Shown: positions 9,431 through 17,380 of the stretch, in pieces
Numbering within the stretch: the first letter of the stretch is position 1
How the letters are laid out: every line of letters begins with the position of its first letter
Source: Amycolatopsis tolypomycina
GTDB lineage: Bacteria > Actinomycetota > Actinomycetes > Mycobacteriales > Pseudonocardiaceae
Reading direction: 5' to 3'
Assembly (NCBI RefSeq): GCF_900105945.1
Contig: NZ_FNSO01000002.1
Span: forward strand, 248,001-312,000
Length of the DNA stretch: 64,000 nucleotides
Notes under the pieces: generated by a model
What the model was told of the DNA's origin: nothing
The model's database searches: none
What the model saw: the letters and a program-made list of their open reading frames with translations, nothing else
Position numbers and translations under genes: made by a program

Positions 9431-10854
9431 CGTTCCCGTTCTGGGTCGCCGGGAAGCCGGTGACCGCCGGGGCGACCGCTGTTGTCCGTCACTCGTTCGA
9501 CGGCTCCGAGGCGGGGTCGCACTTCGTGCCTTCGCCGTCCGACGTCGAGGCGGCGGTGCAGGCGGCGGCCGACGTCGCCGACGAGTTCGCGACGCTGCCC
9601 GCGCACGTCCGTGCCGGGGCCTTGGACCACGTGTCCCGTTCGCTGGGTGAGCGGTCCGAAGAGATCGCGGCCTTGATCACGGCGGAGTCGGGCAAGCCGC
9701 TGAAGTGGGCGCGCGGCGAGGTGGGGCGCGCGGTGTCGACGTTCCGCTGGGCGGCGGAGGAGGCCCGCCGGTTCTCGGGCGAGCTGCAGCGGCTCGACAC
9801 GGACCCGGGCGGCACCGGCCGGCTGGCCTTGGTCCGGCGCGTGCCGCGCGGCCCGGTGCTGGGCATCACGCCGTTCAACTTCCCGCTGAACCTGGTGGCG
9901 CACAAGGTGGCCCCGGCGATCGCGGTGGGCGCCCCGATCGTGCTCAAGCCCGCGCCGGCGACACCGCTGACGGCGTTGCTGCTGGGCGAAATCCTGGCTT
10001 CGGCGGACCTCCCGGCAGGCTCGTGGTCGATCCTGCCGGTGGACAACGAGACGTCGTCGCGGCTGGTCGAGGACCCGCGGCTGCCGGTGGTGTCGTTCAC
10101 CGGCTCGGTCCCGGTGGGCTGGGCGATCCGCGACCGCGTCCCCCGCAAGCACGTGGCCTTGGAACTGGGCGGCAACGGCGCGGTGCTCGTCTGTCCGGAT
10201 TGGACGGACCTGGACTTCGCGGCGCAGCGGATCGCGACGTTCGCGATGTACCAGGCGGGGCAGTCGTGCATTTCGGTGCAGCGGGTTTATGCGCACTCGT
10301 CGGTTTACGACGAGCTGGCCTCGAAGGTGGTTGCGGAGGTGCGTGCGTTGCGGACCGGGGATCCGCGAGCGGACGGTGTCGACGTCGGCCCGCTGATCAA
10401 CTCCGATGCCGCCTCGCGGGTTTCGTCCTGGGTTTCCGCTGCGGTTTCGTCCGGCGCGCGGCTGCTGACCGGCGGTGGGCGCTCGGGCGCGACGGTGGAG
10501 CCGACGGTGCTGGCGGACGTGCCGGAGGACGCGTCGGTGATGGCCGAGGAGGTGTTCGGGCCGGTGGTCTCGCTGGTGCGGGTTTCTTCGGTGGCCGAAG
10601 GTGTTTCGCGGATCAACGCGTCTCGCTTCGGGTTGCAGGCCGGGGTGTTCACGCGTGACGTTCCGACGGCGTTCGAGGTGTCGGCCGCGTTGAAGGTGGG
10701 TGGCGTGATCGTCGGCGACGTGCCGAGCTTCCGCGCGGACCAGATGCCCTACGGCGGGGTCAAGGATTCCGGCGTGGGCCGCGAAGGCCCGGCGGCGGCG
10801 ATGGCGGACTTCACCGAGGAGCGGGTCACGGTCCTGACGGGATTGACGCTCTAG
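9427..10854 (+). CDS. Aldehyde dehydrogenase, probable succinate-semialdehyde dehydrogenase
   Basis: A 475-residue NAD(P)-dependent aldehyde dehydrogenase. The catalytic cysteine C281 is in QAGQSC, the glutamate E246 in ALELGG, and the asparagine N151 in TPFNFPLN. The ATG overlaps the gabT stop by four bases, so the enzyme is made with the aminotransferase and is expected to oxidise succinate semialdehyde to succinate. The FNFPLN motif and overall sequence sit outside the classical GabD subgroup and nearer the broad lactaldehyde/glyceraldehyde-3-phosphate-type group, so substrate is assigned by coupling to gabT rather than by sequence. Its stop overlaps that of the convergent response regulator. 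Confidence 0.8.
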   Translation: MTFPFWVAGKPVTAGATAVVRHSFDGSEAGSHFVPSPSDVEAAVQAAADVADEFATLPAHVRAGALDHVSRSLGERSEEIAALITAESGKPLKWARGEVGRAVSTFRWAAEEARRFSGELQRLDTDPGGTGRLALVRRVPRGPVLGITPFNFPLNLVAHKVAPAIAVGAPIVLKPAPATPLTALLLGEILASADLPAGSWSILPVDNETSSRLVEDPRLPVVSFTGSVPVGWAIRDRVPRKHVALELGGNGAVLVCPDWTDLDFAAQRIATFAMYQAGQSCISVQRVYAHSSVYDELASKVVAEVRALRTGDPRADGVDVGPLINSDAASRVSSWVSAAVSSGARLLTGGGRSGATVEPTVLADVPEDASVMAEEVFGPVVSLVRVSSVAEGVSRINASRFGLQAGVFTRDVPTAFEVSAALKVGGVIVGDVPSFRADQMPYGGVKDSGVGREGPAAAMADFTEERVTVLTGLTL

Positions 10855-11504
10855 CCACGACCCGGGACGGCGAGGCCGGTTTCGTAGGCGACGATCACCG
10901 CCTGGACCCGGTCTCGCAGCCCCAGCTTGCTCAGCAGGTTGCTCACGTGGGTCTTCACCGTGTGCTCGCTGACCACCAGCTCCGCGGCGATCTCCGCGTT
11001 CGACAGCCCGCGGGCGATCATCGTCAACGTCTGCCGTTCCCGTGCCGTCAGCTCCGCGAGCCGCTGCGGGGCCGGGGCTGCCGGGCGGGCCGTGTACTGC
11101 GCGATCAGCCTGCGGGTCACCGAGGGGGCCAGCAGCGCGTCCCCGGCCGCGACCACCCGGACCGCCTGCACCAGGTCGTCGCGGCGGACGTCCTTGAGCA
11201 GGAAGCCGCTCGCGCCCGCCCGCAACGCCTCGTACACGTAGTCGTCCTGGTCGAACGTCGTGAGCATCAGGACCTGGCAGGACGTCGACGCGCAGACGAT
11301 CTTCGCCGCCTCGATGCCGTCCATCCGGGGCATCCGGATGTCGAGCAGCAGCACGTCCGGCGCGTGGGCGCGGACCGCCTCGACCGCCTCGGCGCCATCG
11401 CCCGCCTCCGCGACGACCTCGATGTCCGGCTGCGCGCCGAGGATCATCGCGAAGCCCGCGCGCACCAGGTCCTGGTCGTCCGCGACGACCACCCGCACGG
11501 TCAT
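10851..11504 (-). CDS. NarL/LuxR-type response regulator
   Basis: A 217-residue two-component response regulator. The receiver domain has acidic residues D9/D10, phosphoacceptor D55 (LLLDIRMP) and conserved lysine in FLLKD. A C-terminal LuxR helix-turn-helix follows (LTARERQTLTMIARGLSNAE, then HTVKTHVSNLL). The ATG overlaps the stop of the histidine-kinase gene by four bases, so the pair is translationally coupled. The kinase is in turn coupled to a secreted serine hydrolase gene, suggesting a cell-envelope signal. Target genes are unknown. Confidence 0.92.
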   Translation of the reverse strand: MTVRVVVADDQDLVRAGFAMILGAQPDIEVVAEAGDGAEAVEAVRAHAPDVLLLDIRMPRMDGIEAAKIVCASTSCQVLMLTTFDQDDYVYEALRAGASGFLLKDVRRDDLVQAVRVVAAGDALLAPSVTRRLIAQYTARPAAPAPQRLAELTARERQTLTMIARGLSNAEIAAELVVSEHTVKTHVSNLLSKLGLRDRVQAVIVAYETGLAVPGRG

Positions 11505-12679
11505 GCCCGCGCCCCGAACCGCACGCGCACCCGGAACCCCGGGCCGTCCGGGCGCGGCCCGGCCGTCACTTCGGCGCCGCACGCGGTGGCGCGTTCGCGG
11601 ATGCCGATGAGGCCGTGCCCGCCGGTGCCGGTGCCGGGCGTGCCGCGGCCGTCGTCGGTGATCTCGAGGGTCAACGTGCCGTCCTGCCAGTCGAGGCGGA
11701 CGCCGGCGTGCCGGGCGTCCGCGTGCTTGACGATGTTGGTGAGGGCTTCCTGCGTGATGCGGTACGCGGCGACCTCGGCGTCCGGCGTGAGCTCGCCCGG
11801 CTCCCCGGAGACCGAAAAGGTGAAGTCCGTCCCCGCTCCGGACGCGCCCGACACCAGCCGCGGCAGGTCCGCAAGCGTCGGCTGCGGGGCGTGCGGGCCG
11901 TCGTCGGTCTTGAGCACGGTGAGCATCCGGCGCAGCTGGGCCATCGCGTCCCGCCCGGACGACGCGATCGCGTCGAAGGCCGCCTCGGCGCGGGCCGGGT
12001 CACCGGGCAGCGCCACCGGGCCCGCTTCCGCCTGCACGACCATCAGGCTGACCGCGTGCGACAGGATGTCGTGCATGTCGCGGGCGATCCGGGCGCGTTC
12101 CCGTTCCGCCGCCCGCGCTGCTTCGGCGAGGCGCTCGCGCTCCAGCCACTCGGCCCGTTCCCGGGACGCCACCGCGACCCGGCCGATCGCGTAGGCGGCG
12201 ACGAACAGGATCCCGCTGCGCAACGCCGTTTCCGACGACGCCGTCAGCAGGCTCCCGCCGACCGTGACCACCAGTGCGGCGACCCGCGGCCACGGCGCCG
12301 ACCGCACGGCGACGGTGTAGAGCGCGATCAGGACGCCGTACCAGACGGGCTGGGCCGGGACGTTCCCGGCGAAGTCGTAGGCCCAGGCGCCCACCAGGCC
12401 GCACAGCAGCACCGCGACCGGGAACCGCCGCCGCCACCCCAGGACCGCGGCCGCCGCCAGGACGACGACGACACCCCAGGTGTGCCACGGCCCGCCGGCC
12501 GGGTTCACGCGGGAGAAGAACGGCCACAGCCCGGCCACCGCCACGCCCACGGCCAGCGCCACGTCGACCCCCGCGGCGGGCAGCGCGCGCAGGCGGCGGC
12601 TCAGCGGCTGGAGAACCGGCGAGGCGGACACAGGACGTGATCCTGCCCGCTCCCCGGTTCCCGGCGCCGACCAGGTCAT
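11501..12679 (-). CDS. Sensor histidine kinase, DesK/NarX-like (HisKA_3)
   Basis: A 392-residue membrane sensor kinase. Roughly four to five hydrophobic helices fill residues 35-170 with no sizeable outside domain; then comes a coiled segment, the HisKA_3 phosphorylation site with H203 in ARDMHDILSHAV, and a HATPase domain (TQEALTNIVKHADARH, DDGRGTPG, GGHGLIGIRERA). It should autophosphorylate and pass phosphate to the coupled response regulator. The start codon overlaps the stop of the serine hydrolase gene (ATGA). With no extracellular domain the signal is probably membrane- or partner-borne. Confidence 0.92.
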   Translation of the reverse strand: MTWSAPGTGERAGSRPVSASPVLQPLSRRLRALPAAGVDVALAVGVAVAGLWPFFSRVNPAGGPWHTWGVVVVLAAAAVLGWRRRFPVAVLLCGLVGAWAYDFAGNVPAQPVWYGVLIALYTVAVRSAPWPRVAALVVTVGGSLLTASSETALRSGILFVAAYAIGRVAVASRERAEWLERERLAEAARAAERERARIARDMHDILSHAVSLMVVQAEAGPVALPGDPARAEAAFDAIASSGRDAMAQLRRMLTVLKTDDGPHAPQPTLADLPRLVSGASGAGTDFTFSVSGEPGELTPDAEVAAYRITQEALTNIVKHADARHAGVRLDWQDGTLTLEITDDGRGTPGTGTGGHGLIGIRERATACGAEVTAGPRPDGPGFRVRVRFGARA

Positions 12680-13833
12680 CGGCGTGCGGCCAGCGTCATC
12701 CCGGCCAGGACGATCTGCTGCGTGACGGGCGTCGGGTTGTCGCCGTTCTTGGCGTCGTTCGCGGTCACGCCGTAGACGAGCTGCCGCCGGCCGTCGCGCG
12801 TGCCGCCGAGGCCCGCGAGGTAGCCGTACCAGCCACCGCTCTTGCCCCAGACCTCGCCGACGCCCGGCAGCCGGTAGCGCTGCAGGCCGGCCCCGTAGCT
12901 CGCGGGCTTCCCGGAGACGTCCTTGACCGGCGGCACGGCGAACAGCTCCGGCTGGACCGACGGCGGCAGCAGCCGTCCGCCGAACAGCGCCGCGGTGAAG
13001 ACGTCGAGGTCACGGGTCGTCGAGACGATGCTGCTGGAGGCCCAGCCGAACGACTGGTCCCAGCGCGTCACGTCCAGGACGGAGCCGTCGCTCATGATCT
13101 GGTAGCCGCGCACGTGCGGGCCGTGGAGCGCGGGGTCGTGCCCCGGCGCGGTGGTCCCGGTCAGGTGCAGCGGGCGCACGATCCGGTCCCGGACCTGGCT
13201 TTCGTAGCTGCGGCCGGTGACCTTCTCGACGAGCATCCCGGCGACGATGTACCCGATGTTGCGGTAGTGCTGCGCCGTGCCGGGCTCGAACTCCTTGCTC
13301 CCCTGGGCGAAGGCCGCCGCCACGTACTGCTCCGGCGTCCAGCGGTCGAAGCGGTGCGCCACGATGTACTCGATGCGGTCGTCTTCGAGGACGGGGCTCG
13401 GCAGGCCGTTGGTGTAGTCGAGCAGCTGCCGGACCGTCACCGCGGGGTACCCGGCGGGCAATAGGCCGGGCAGGTACTCCTGCACGGTGCCGTCCAGGGC
13501 GATCTTGTGCTCGGCGACCAGCTGCAGCACGACGACGGCGGTGAACACCTTGGTGACGCTGCCGATCCGGAACCGCGCGTCCGGGTGCACCGGCGTCCCG
13601 GTGCGGCGGTCGGCGACACCCGCGGTGCCGGTCCAGCAGCCGTCCGGGCCGGTGGCGCGGACCAGCGCCGCGTTGACGGCGTCGTTCGGCAGGCCCTTGA
13701 TCGCCTGCTCGAGTGCGGTGGTGTCCAAGGGTTCCGGCGCCACGCAGGCGGGGCCGGGAGTGGCGGCGAACGCCGGGGTGGCGGTGCCCGCGAGGGTGAC
13801 GGCGAGCAGGGCGGCGGCGATGTGCTTGATCAT
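12676..13833 (-). CDS. Secreted serine hydrolase, class C beta-lactamase / D-Ala-D-Ala carboxypeptidase family
   Basis: A 385-residue exported enzyme of the serine penicillin-binding-like family. A signal peptide ends near ATPAFA; ATG at 13833 is preceded by GAGGAG. The catalytic tetrad serine and lysine are S92-V-T-K95, the second motif is Y190-R-N192, and a third motif is WGKSGG near the C-terminus, so all three active-site elements are present. It could be a DD-carboxypeptidase/DD-peptidase or an esterase; sequence does not decide. It is the first gene of a three-gene coupled operon with a sensor kinase and response regulator, which suggests the enzyme and the signal relay act on the same envelope process. 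Confidence 0.85.
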   Translation of the reverse strand: MIKHIAAALLAVTLAGTATPAFAATPGPACVAPEPLDTTALEQAIKGLPNDAVNAALVRATGPDGCWTGTAGVADRRTGTPVHPDARFRIGSVTKVFTAVVVLQLVAEHKIALDGTVQEYLPGLLPAGYPAVTVRQLLDYTNGLPSPVLEDDRIEYIVAHRFDRWTPEQYVAAAFAQGSKEFEPGTAQHYRNIGYIVAGMLVEKVTGRSYESQVRDRIVRPLHLTGTTAPGHDPALHGPHVRGYQIMSDGSVLDVTRWDQSFGWASSSIVSTTRDLDVFTAALFGGRLLPPSVQPELFAVPPVKDVSGKPASYGAGLQRYRLPGVGEVWGKSGGWYGYLAGLGGTRDGRRQLVYGVTANDAKNGDNPTPVTQQIVLAGMTLAARR

Positions 13834-13935
13834 GTGAAGGCTCCTCGGTGGGTTCTTTCGGTGCCTTCGATCATGGTTTTTCCACGGCCGGAGCGGATCG
13901 CCGGTGAGAGCGATTCCGCGGCTCACTCTTGAGGA

Positions 13936-14703
13936 CTAGTCCAGCGCTTCCGACAGGGCGGCGTGGGCGTCGACCAGCGAAGGTCCGTACCAGGTGAGGT
14001 GGCGGCCGGAGACCAGGACGTACCGCGCGTCCGGGAAGTGGTCCGGGCCGTCGTCCGCGGTGAACAGGTACGGCTCGTCCGGCAGCACCAGCAGGTCCGC
14101 GTCCGCCTTGAAATGCGCCCGCAGCTCCTCGAGGTCCGGACGCGGGTAGCGCTCCTCCGCCGTCGCGTACACGTTCGCCACGCCGACGCGGCGCAGGACG
14201 TCCCCGGCGAAGGTGTCTCGGCCCAGGACCACCCACGGCTTGCGCCACACCGGCACCACGGCGTGGAACCGCACCGGGCGGGTGTCGCGCCAGACCTCTT
14301 CCGCGGTGACCAGCCATTCCGGCTCGTCCAGCTCGTACGCCTGGGTCAGGATCCGCCGCAGCGAGCCCAGCGCCGCCGGGACGGTCGCCGCCGCGGCCAT
14401 CACCCACACCGGGATCCCGTTGGCGCGCAGGCGTTCCACGTCGTCCTGGCGGTTCTCCTCGGAGTTGGCCAGCACGAGATCCGGCGCCAGGTCGAGGACG
14501 CGGTCCAGCTTCGGGTACTTCGACCCGCCCACCCGCGGAACGTCCACATCGGACGGATGCGTGCAGTAGTCCGTCGCGCCCGCCAGGCGTCCCGGCGCGC
14601 TCACCTCGACCGCTTCGGTCAGCGACGGCACGAGCGAGACCACCCGCGACGCCGGTCCGGACAGCGGCACCGGTTCCCCGAGATCGTCGACCAGGTACGT
14701 CAT
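13936..14703 (-). CDS. Helical-backbone metal/corrinoid receptor-like protein (BtuF/TroA fold)
   Basis: A 255-residue protein with the pattern of cobalamin/iron ABC binding proteins: RVVSLVPSLTEAV, GATDYCTHP, RVGGSKYPKLDRVLDLAPDLVLANSEEN. There is no signal peptide or lipobox, and no permease or ATPase gene is nearby, so it is probably cytoplasmic or needs another route. The ATG overlaps the stop of the RNB-nuclease gene (ATGA). Ligand unknown; corrinoid or chelated metal is the family expectation. Absence of an export signal is the odd point, shared by a known subgroup of such stand-alone proteins. Confidence 0.75.
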   Translation of the reverse strand: MTYLVDDLGEPVPLSGPASRVVSLVPSLTEAVEVSAPGRLAGATDYCTHPSDVDVPRVGGSKYPKLDRVLDLAPDLVLANSEENRQDDVERLRANGIPVWVMAAAATVPAALGSLRRILTQAYELDEPEWLVTAEEVWRDTRPVRFHAVVPVWRKPWVVLGRDTFAGDVLRRVGVANVYATAEERYPRPDLEELRAHFKADADLLVLPDEPYLFTADDGPDHFPDARYVLVSGRHLTWYGPSLVDAHAALSEALD

Positions 14704-16118
14704 GCGCGTTCGAACGACACCTTCCGCTTTTCGACGTCGACCGCGGTCAGCCGGACCGCGATCCGCTCCCCCGCCGTCAGCCGCTCCCCCGCGCACTTCG
14801 CCATCACCGTCGGGTCCTCGACGAGGATCTCCGCCTTGTTCTCGTCCGCGCGCAGCACCACCGCGCTGAACTCGCCGCCGATGTGCTCCGCCAGCACCCA
14901 CGCCTCGACCTGGTCGATGCACGCGCGCTCGACCTTCGCCGCGAGCGTGTCGGACGCCGTCATGCGGTCCGGGACGTCCGAGAGCGCCGCGCGCACCCAC
15001 TCCGGGACCTCGCGGCCGGCCGAGACGGCGAGGCAGATCTCCGTCGCGAACCGGTCGACCAGCCGCCGGATCGGCGCCGTGACGTGGGCGTATGCGCCAC
15101 CGATGCCCGCGTGCGTCGTCAACGCCGGCAGCTCGCCGTCGAACGCCGTGTAGCCCGCGCCGCGCAGGAGCCGTGTCGTGTCCGCGTAGAGCGCCATCGA
15201 CGCCGGCTGCCCGGGGTCCAGTTTGGACAGGAACTCCGAGACGGTCGTTTCGGGCGCCCACGGGATGCCGAGCGCGTCGGCCGAGCGGCGCAGCCAGTCG
15301 ACGGCCTCGGGTTCCGGGTCGGGCAGCGTGCGCAGGACGCCGATCCGCGCGTCGAGCATGATCCGCGCCGCGGCCATCCCGGTGAGCAGCGAGATTTCGG
15401 CGTTCCAGGCGTCGACGGCGGTGCGCGGGCGGCGGGCGAGCACCCAGCCGCCGTCCGGGTCGCCGGTGATCTCCTGCTCCGGCAGTTGCAGCTCGACGGC
15501 GCCGCGCCGGACGGCCAGCTCGCGCCGCCGCCGGCCCAGCTCGGGCAGCGCGGCCACCGACGGGTGCGGGTGGCCGGCGTCGAGCGCGGCCTGGACCGTC
15601 TCGTAGTCGAACTGCTCGGTGGACCGGACCAGCGCGCGGCGCACCCGGGTGGACGTCGGCTCGCCGGCTTCGTCGGTCTCGATGGTCCAGAGCACCGCGG
15701 GCCGGACCTCGCCGGGCAGCAGGCTCGCGGCGCCTTCGGACAGCACCGGCGGGTGCAGCGGGACGTTGCCGTCGGGCAGGTAGAGCGTCTGCCCGCGCTG
15801 CCGCGACTCGCGGTCGAGCGCGCCGCCGGGCGGGACGAAGGCGGCGAGGTCGGCGATGGCGTAGTGCACGCGGAAGCCGTGCGCTGTCTTCTCGACGACC
15901 ATCGCCTGGTCGAGGTCCTTGGCGCCGGGCGGGTCGATGGTGACCAGCGGCAGGCCGGTCGCGTCCTCCCGCGGCCCGGCGCTGGCGAGGGGGTCGAGGA
16001 CCGCCGCCTCCGCCTCGGCCAGCACCTCGGGCCCGAAGGACTCCGGCAGCGAAAACTCGGCACGCAGGGGGCCGAAGTCCCCGCCCGCCGAGTGTGTCCT
16101 GATCACGAGGGGAGGCAC
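14700..16118 (-). CDS. RNB-domain exoribonuclease (RNase II/R family)
   Basis: A 472-residue 3'-5' exoribonuclease-like protein. The RNB active-site segment TIDPPGAKDLDQAM holds the metal-binding aspartates D62, D68 and D70; TAPIRRLVDRF near residue 345 is the second conserved RNB element. It is shorter than E. coli RNase R or II and lacks the N-terminal cold-shock domains; a short S1-like tail may be at the end (AGERIAVRLTAVDVEKRKV). This compact form is typical of actinobacteria. GTG at 16118 is the working start; GTG four codons on is also possible. It is coupled to the corrinoid-receptor-like gene downstream, with no obvious functional link. Confidence 0.85.
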   Translation of the reverse strand: MPPLVIRTHSAGGDFGPLRAEFSLPESFGPEVLAEAEAAVLDPLASAGPREDATGLPLVTIDPPGAKDLDQAMVVEKTAHGFRVHYAIADLAAFVPPGGALDRESRQRGQTLYLPDGNVPLHPPVLSEGAASLLPGEVRPAVLWTIETDEAGEPTSTRVRRALVRSTEQFDYETVQAALDAGHPHPSVAALPELGRRRRELAVRRGAVELQLPEQEITGDPDGGWVLARRPRTAVDAWNAEISLLTGMAAARIMLDARIGVLRTLPDPEPEAVDWLRRSADALGIPWAPETTVSEFLSKLDPGQPASMALYADTTRLLRGAGYTAFDGELPALTTHAGIGGAYAHVTAPIRRLVDRFATEICLAVSAGREVPEWVRAALSDVPDRMTASDTLAAKVERACIDQVEAWVLAEHIGGEFSAVVLRADENKAEILVEDPTVMAKCAGERLTAGERIAVRLTAVDVEKRKVSFERA

Positions 16119-16196
16119 CCCCCAACCCTAACCCGGTTCCGGCCCGGAGATCGCCCGATCGGGCGCGGGCCGGTCGGGTGTACGTTGCGGGACAAT

Positions 16197-16215
16197 AATG
16201 AAAACCGTCATCATT
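16197..16215. promoter_or_regulatory. Zur-like palindromic box upstream of CooC-like ATPase
   Basis: AATGAAAACCGTCATCATT is a 19-bp imperfect palindrome with seven of nine symmetric pairs matching. Its core TGAAAAC-x-GT-xx-TCA closely resembles actinobacterial Zur boxes. It lies just downstream of AT-rich promoter-like bases and 20 bases before the GTG of the downstream ATPase. Zinc-dependent control is inference from motif likeness. Confidence 0.45.
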
Positions 16216-16235
16216 GCCAGAAGGGGACCCCGACC

Positions 16236-17180
16236 GTGAAGATCGCGTTCGTCGGCAAGGGCGGCAGCGGCAAGACCACGCTGTCGTCGCTGTTCGTGGC
16301 GTACCTCGCCGACGCCGGCCTGCCGGTGCTCGCCATCGACGCCGACATCAACCAGCACCTCGCGGTGGCGCTCGGCGCGACCGAGGAGGAAGCGCTTGCC
16401 TGGCCGACGCTGGGCGACAACATGGCGTTGATCAAGGACTACCTGCGCGGCGACAACCCGCGCATCCCGGACGCGGCGTCGATGATCAAGACGACCCCGC
16501 CCGGACGCGGCTCGCGGCTGGTCCGCCCGTTCGAGGACAACCCGGTCTTCGCGGCGTGCTTCCGGCAGCTGGGCGGCGTCCGGCTCGGCGTCACCGGGCA
16601 GTTCGACGAGGACGACCTCGGCGTCAAGTGCTACCACTCGAAGGTGGGAGCGGCGGAGCTGCTGCTGAACCACATGGTCGACGTCGACGGCGAGTACGTC
16701 GTGATGGACATGACGGCGGGCGCGGACGCGTTCGCGTCGGGGCTGTTCACGCGGTTCGACGTGACGTTCCTGGTGTGCGAGCCGACGGTGCGGAGTGTGG
16801 GCGTGTACCGCCAGTACGCGGACTACGCCCGCGACTTCGGCGTCCGGCTCGTGGTGGTGGGCAACAAGGTCACGGACGCGGAGGACGTCGAGTTCCTGCA
16901 GGACCAGGTCGGCTCGGCGTTGCTGGGCTGGCTTTCGGCGTCCGGGCACGTGCGGGCGGCGGAGCGCGGCACGGCCCGCCCGATCGCCGAGCTCGAGCCG
17001 GCCAACCTTTCGACGCTGGCCTCGATGCGCGCGGCGGTCGACGCGGAGCAGCGCGACTGGGCGCGCTACCAGCACCAGGCGGTCGAGTTCCACCTGCGCA
17101 ACGCGGCGGCCTGGGCGGGCGCCGACCTCGCCGCGCAGGTGGACCCGGAGTTCGTGCTCAGCCCGCGGCTGACGGTCTAG
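16236..17180 (+). CDS. CooC/MinD-like P-loop ATPase
   Basis: A 314-residue deviant Walker A ATPase of the SIMIBI class. The P-loop GKGGSGKTT is at residues 7-15, with the signature first lysine K8; AIDADIN and VVMDMTAGAD follow as later nucleotide-binding segments. This resembles CooC, the nickel-insertion ATPase of carbon monoxide dehydrogenase, and other metal-centre chaperones. No CO dehydrogenase or hydrogenase is visible nearby. GTG at 16236 follows AAGGGGA. A Zur-like box sits directly upstream, which would fit a metal-handling role. Stop overlaps that of the next minus-strand gene by four bases. Confidence 0.78.
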   Translation: MKIAFVGKGGSGKTTLSSLFVAYLADAGLPVLAIDADINQHLAVALGATEEEALAWPTLGDNMALIKDYLRGDNPRIPDAASMIKTTPPGRGSRLVRPFEDNPVFAACFRQLGGVRLGVTGQFDEDDLGVKCYHSKVGAAELLLNHMVDVDGEYVVMDMTAGADAFASGLFTRFDVTFLVCEPTVRSVGVYRQYADYARDFGVRLVVVGNKVTDAEDVEFLQDQVGSALLGWLSASGHVRAAERGTARPIAELEPANLSTLASMRAAVDAEQRDWARYQHQAVEFHLRNAAAWAGADLAAQVDPEFVLSPRLTV

Positions 17181-17362
17181 TCGTCTTCTTCGGCATCGGC
17201 CCGCCGGGTGCGCTCCCGGGCGATCTCGAGAGCGCGCCGGGCGGTGGCCTCGTCGGGGTACGGGCCGAGCAGGTCGATCCCGCGGCTGCGTTCGAGGTGC
17301 TCGACCTGGTGGGTGCGGGTGTTGTAGTACCACCCCTGGTCCGGGTTCGGGTCTTTGGCCAT
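17177..17362 (-). CDS. Small SPOR-like conserved actinobacterial protein
   Basis: A 61-residue hydrophilic protein with the pattern WYYNTRTHQVE, then LLGPYPDEATARRALEIA. This arrangement matches short actinobacterial proteins usually labelled SPOR-domain-like. No signal peptide or membrane segment. Its ATG is 18 bases after the stop of the Pro/Ala-rich gene's neighbour region on the same strand, but it is transcribed away from the secretion-like operon's end, so it may simply be the last gene of that transcript. Function unknown. Confidence 0.65.
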   Translation of the reverse strand: MAKDPNPDQGWYYNTRTHQVEHLERSRGIDLLGPYPDEATARRALEIARERTRRADAEEDD

Positions 17363-17380
17363 GGTCCTAGGTTCGCACTC

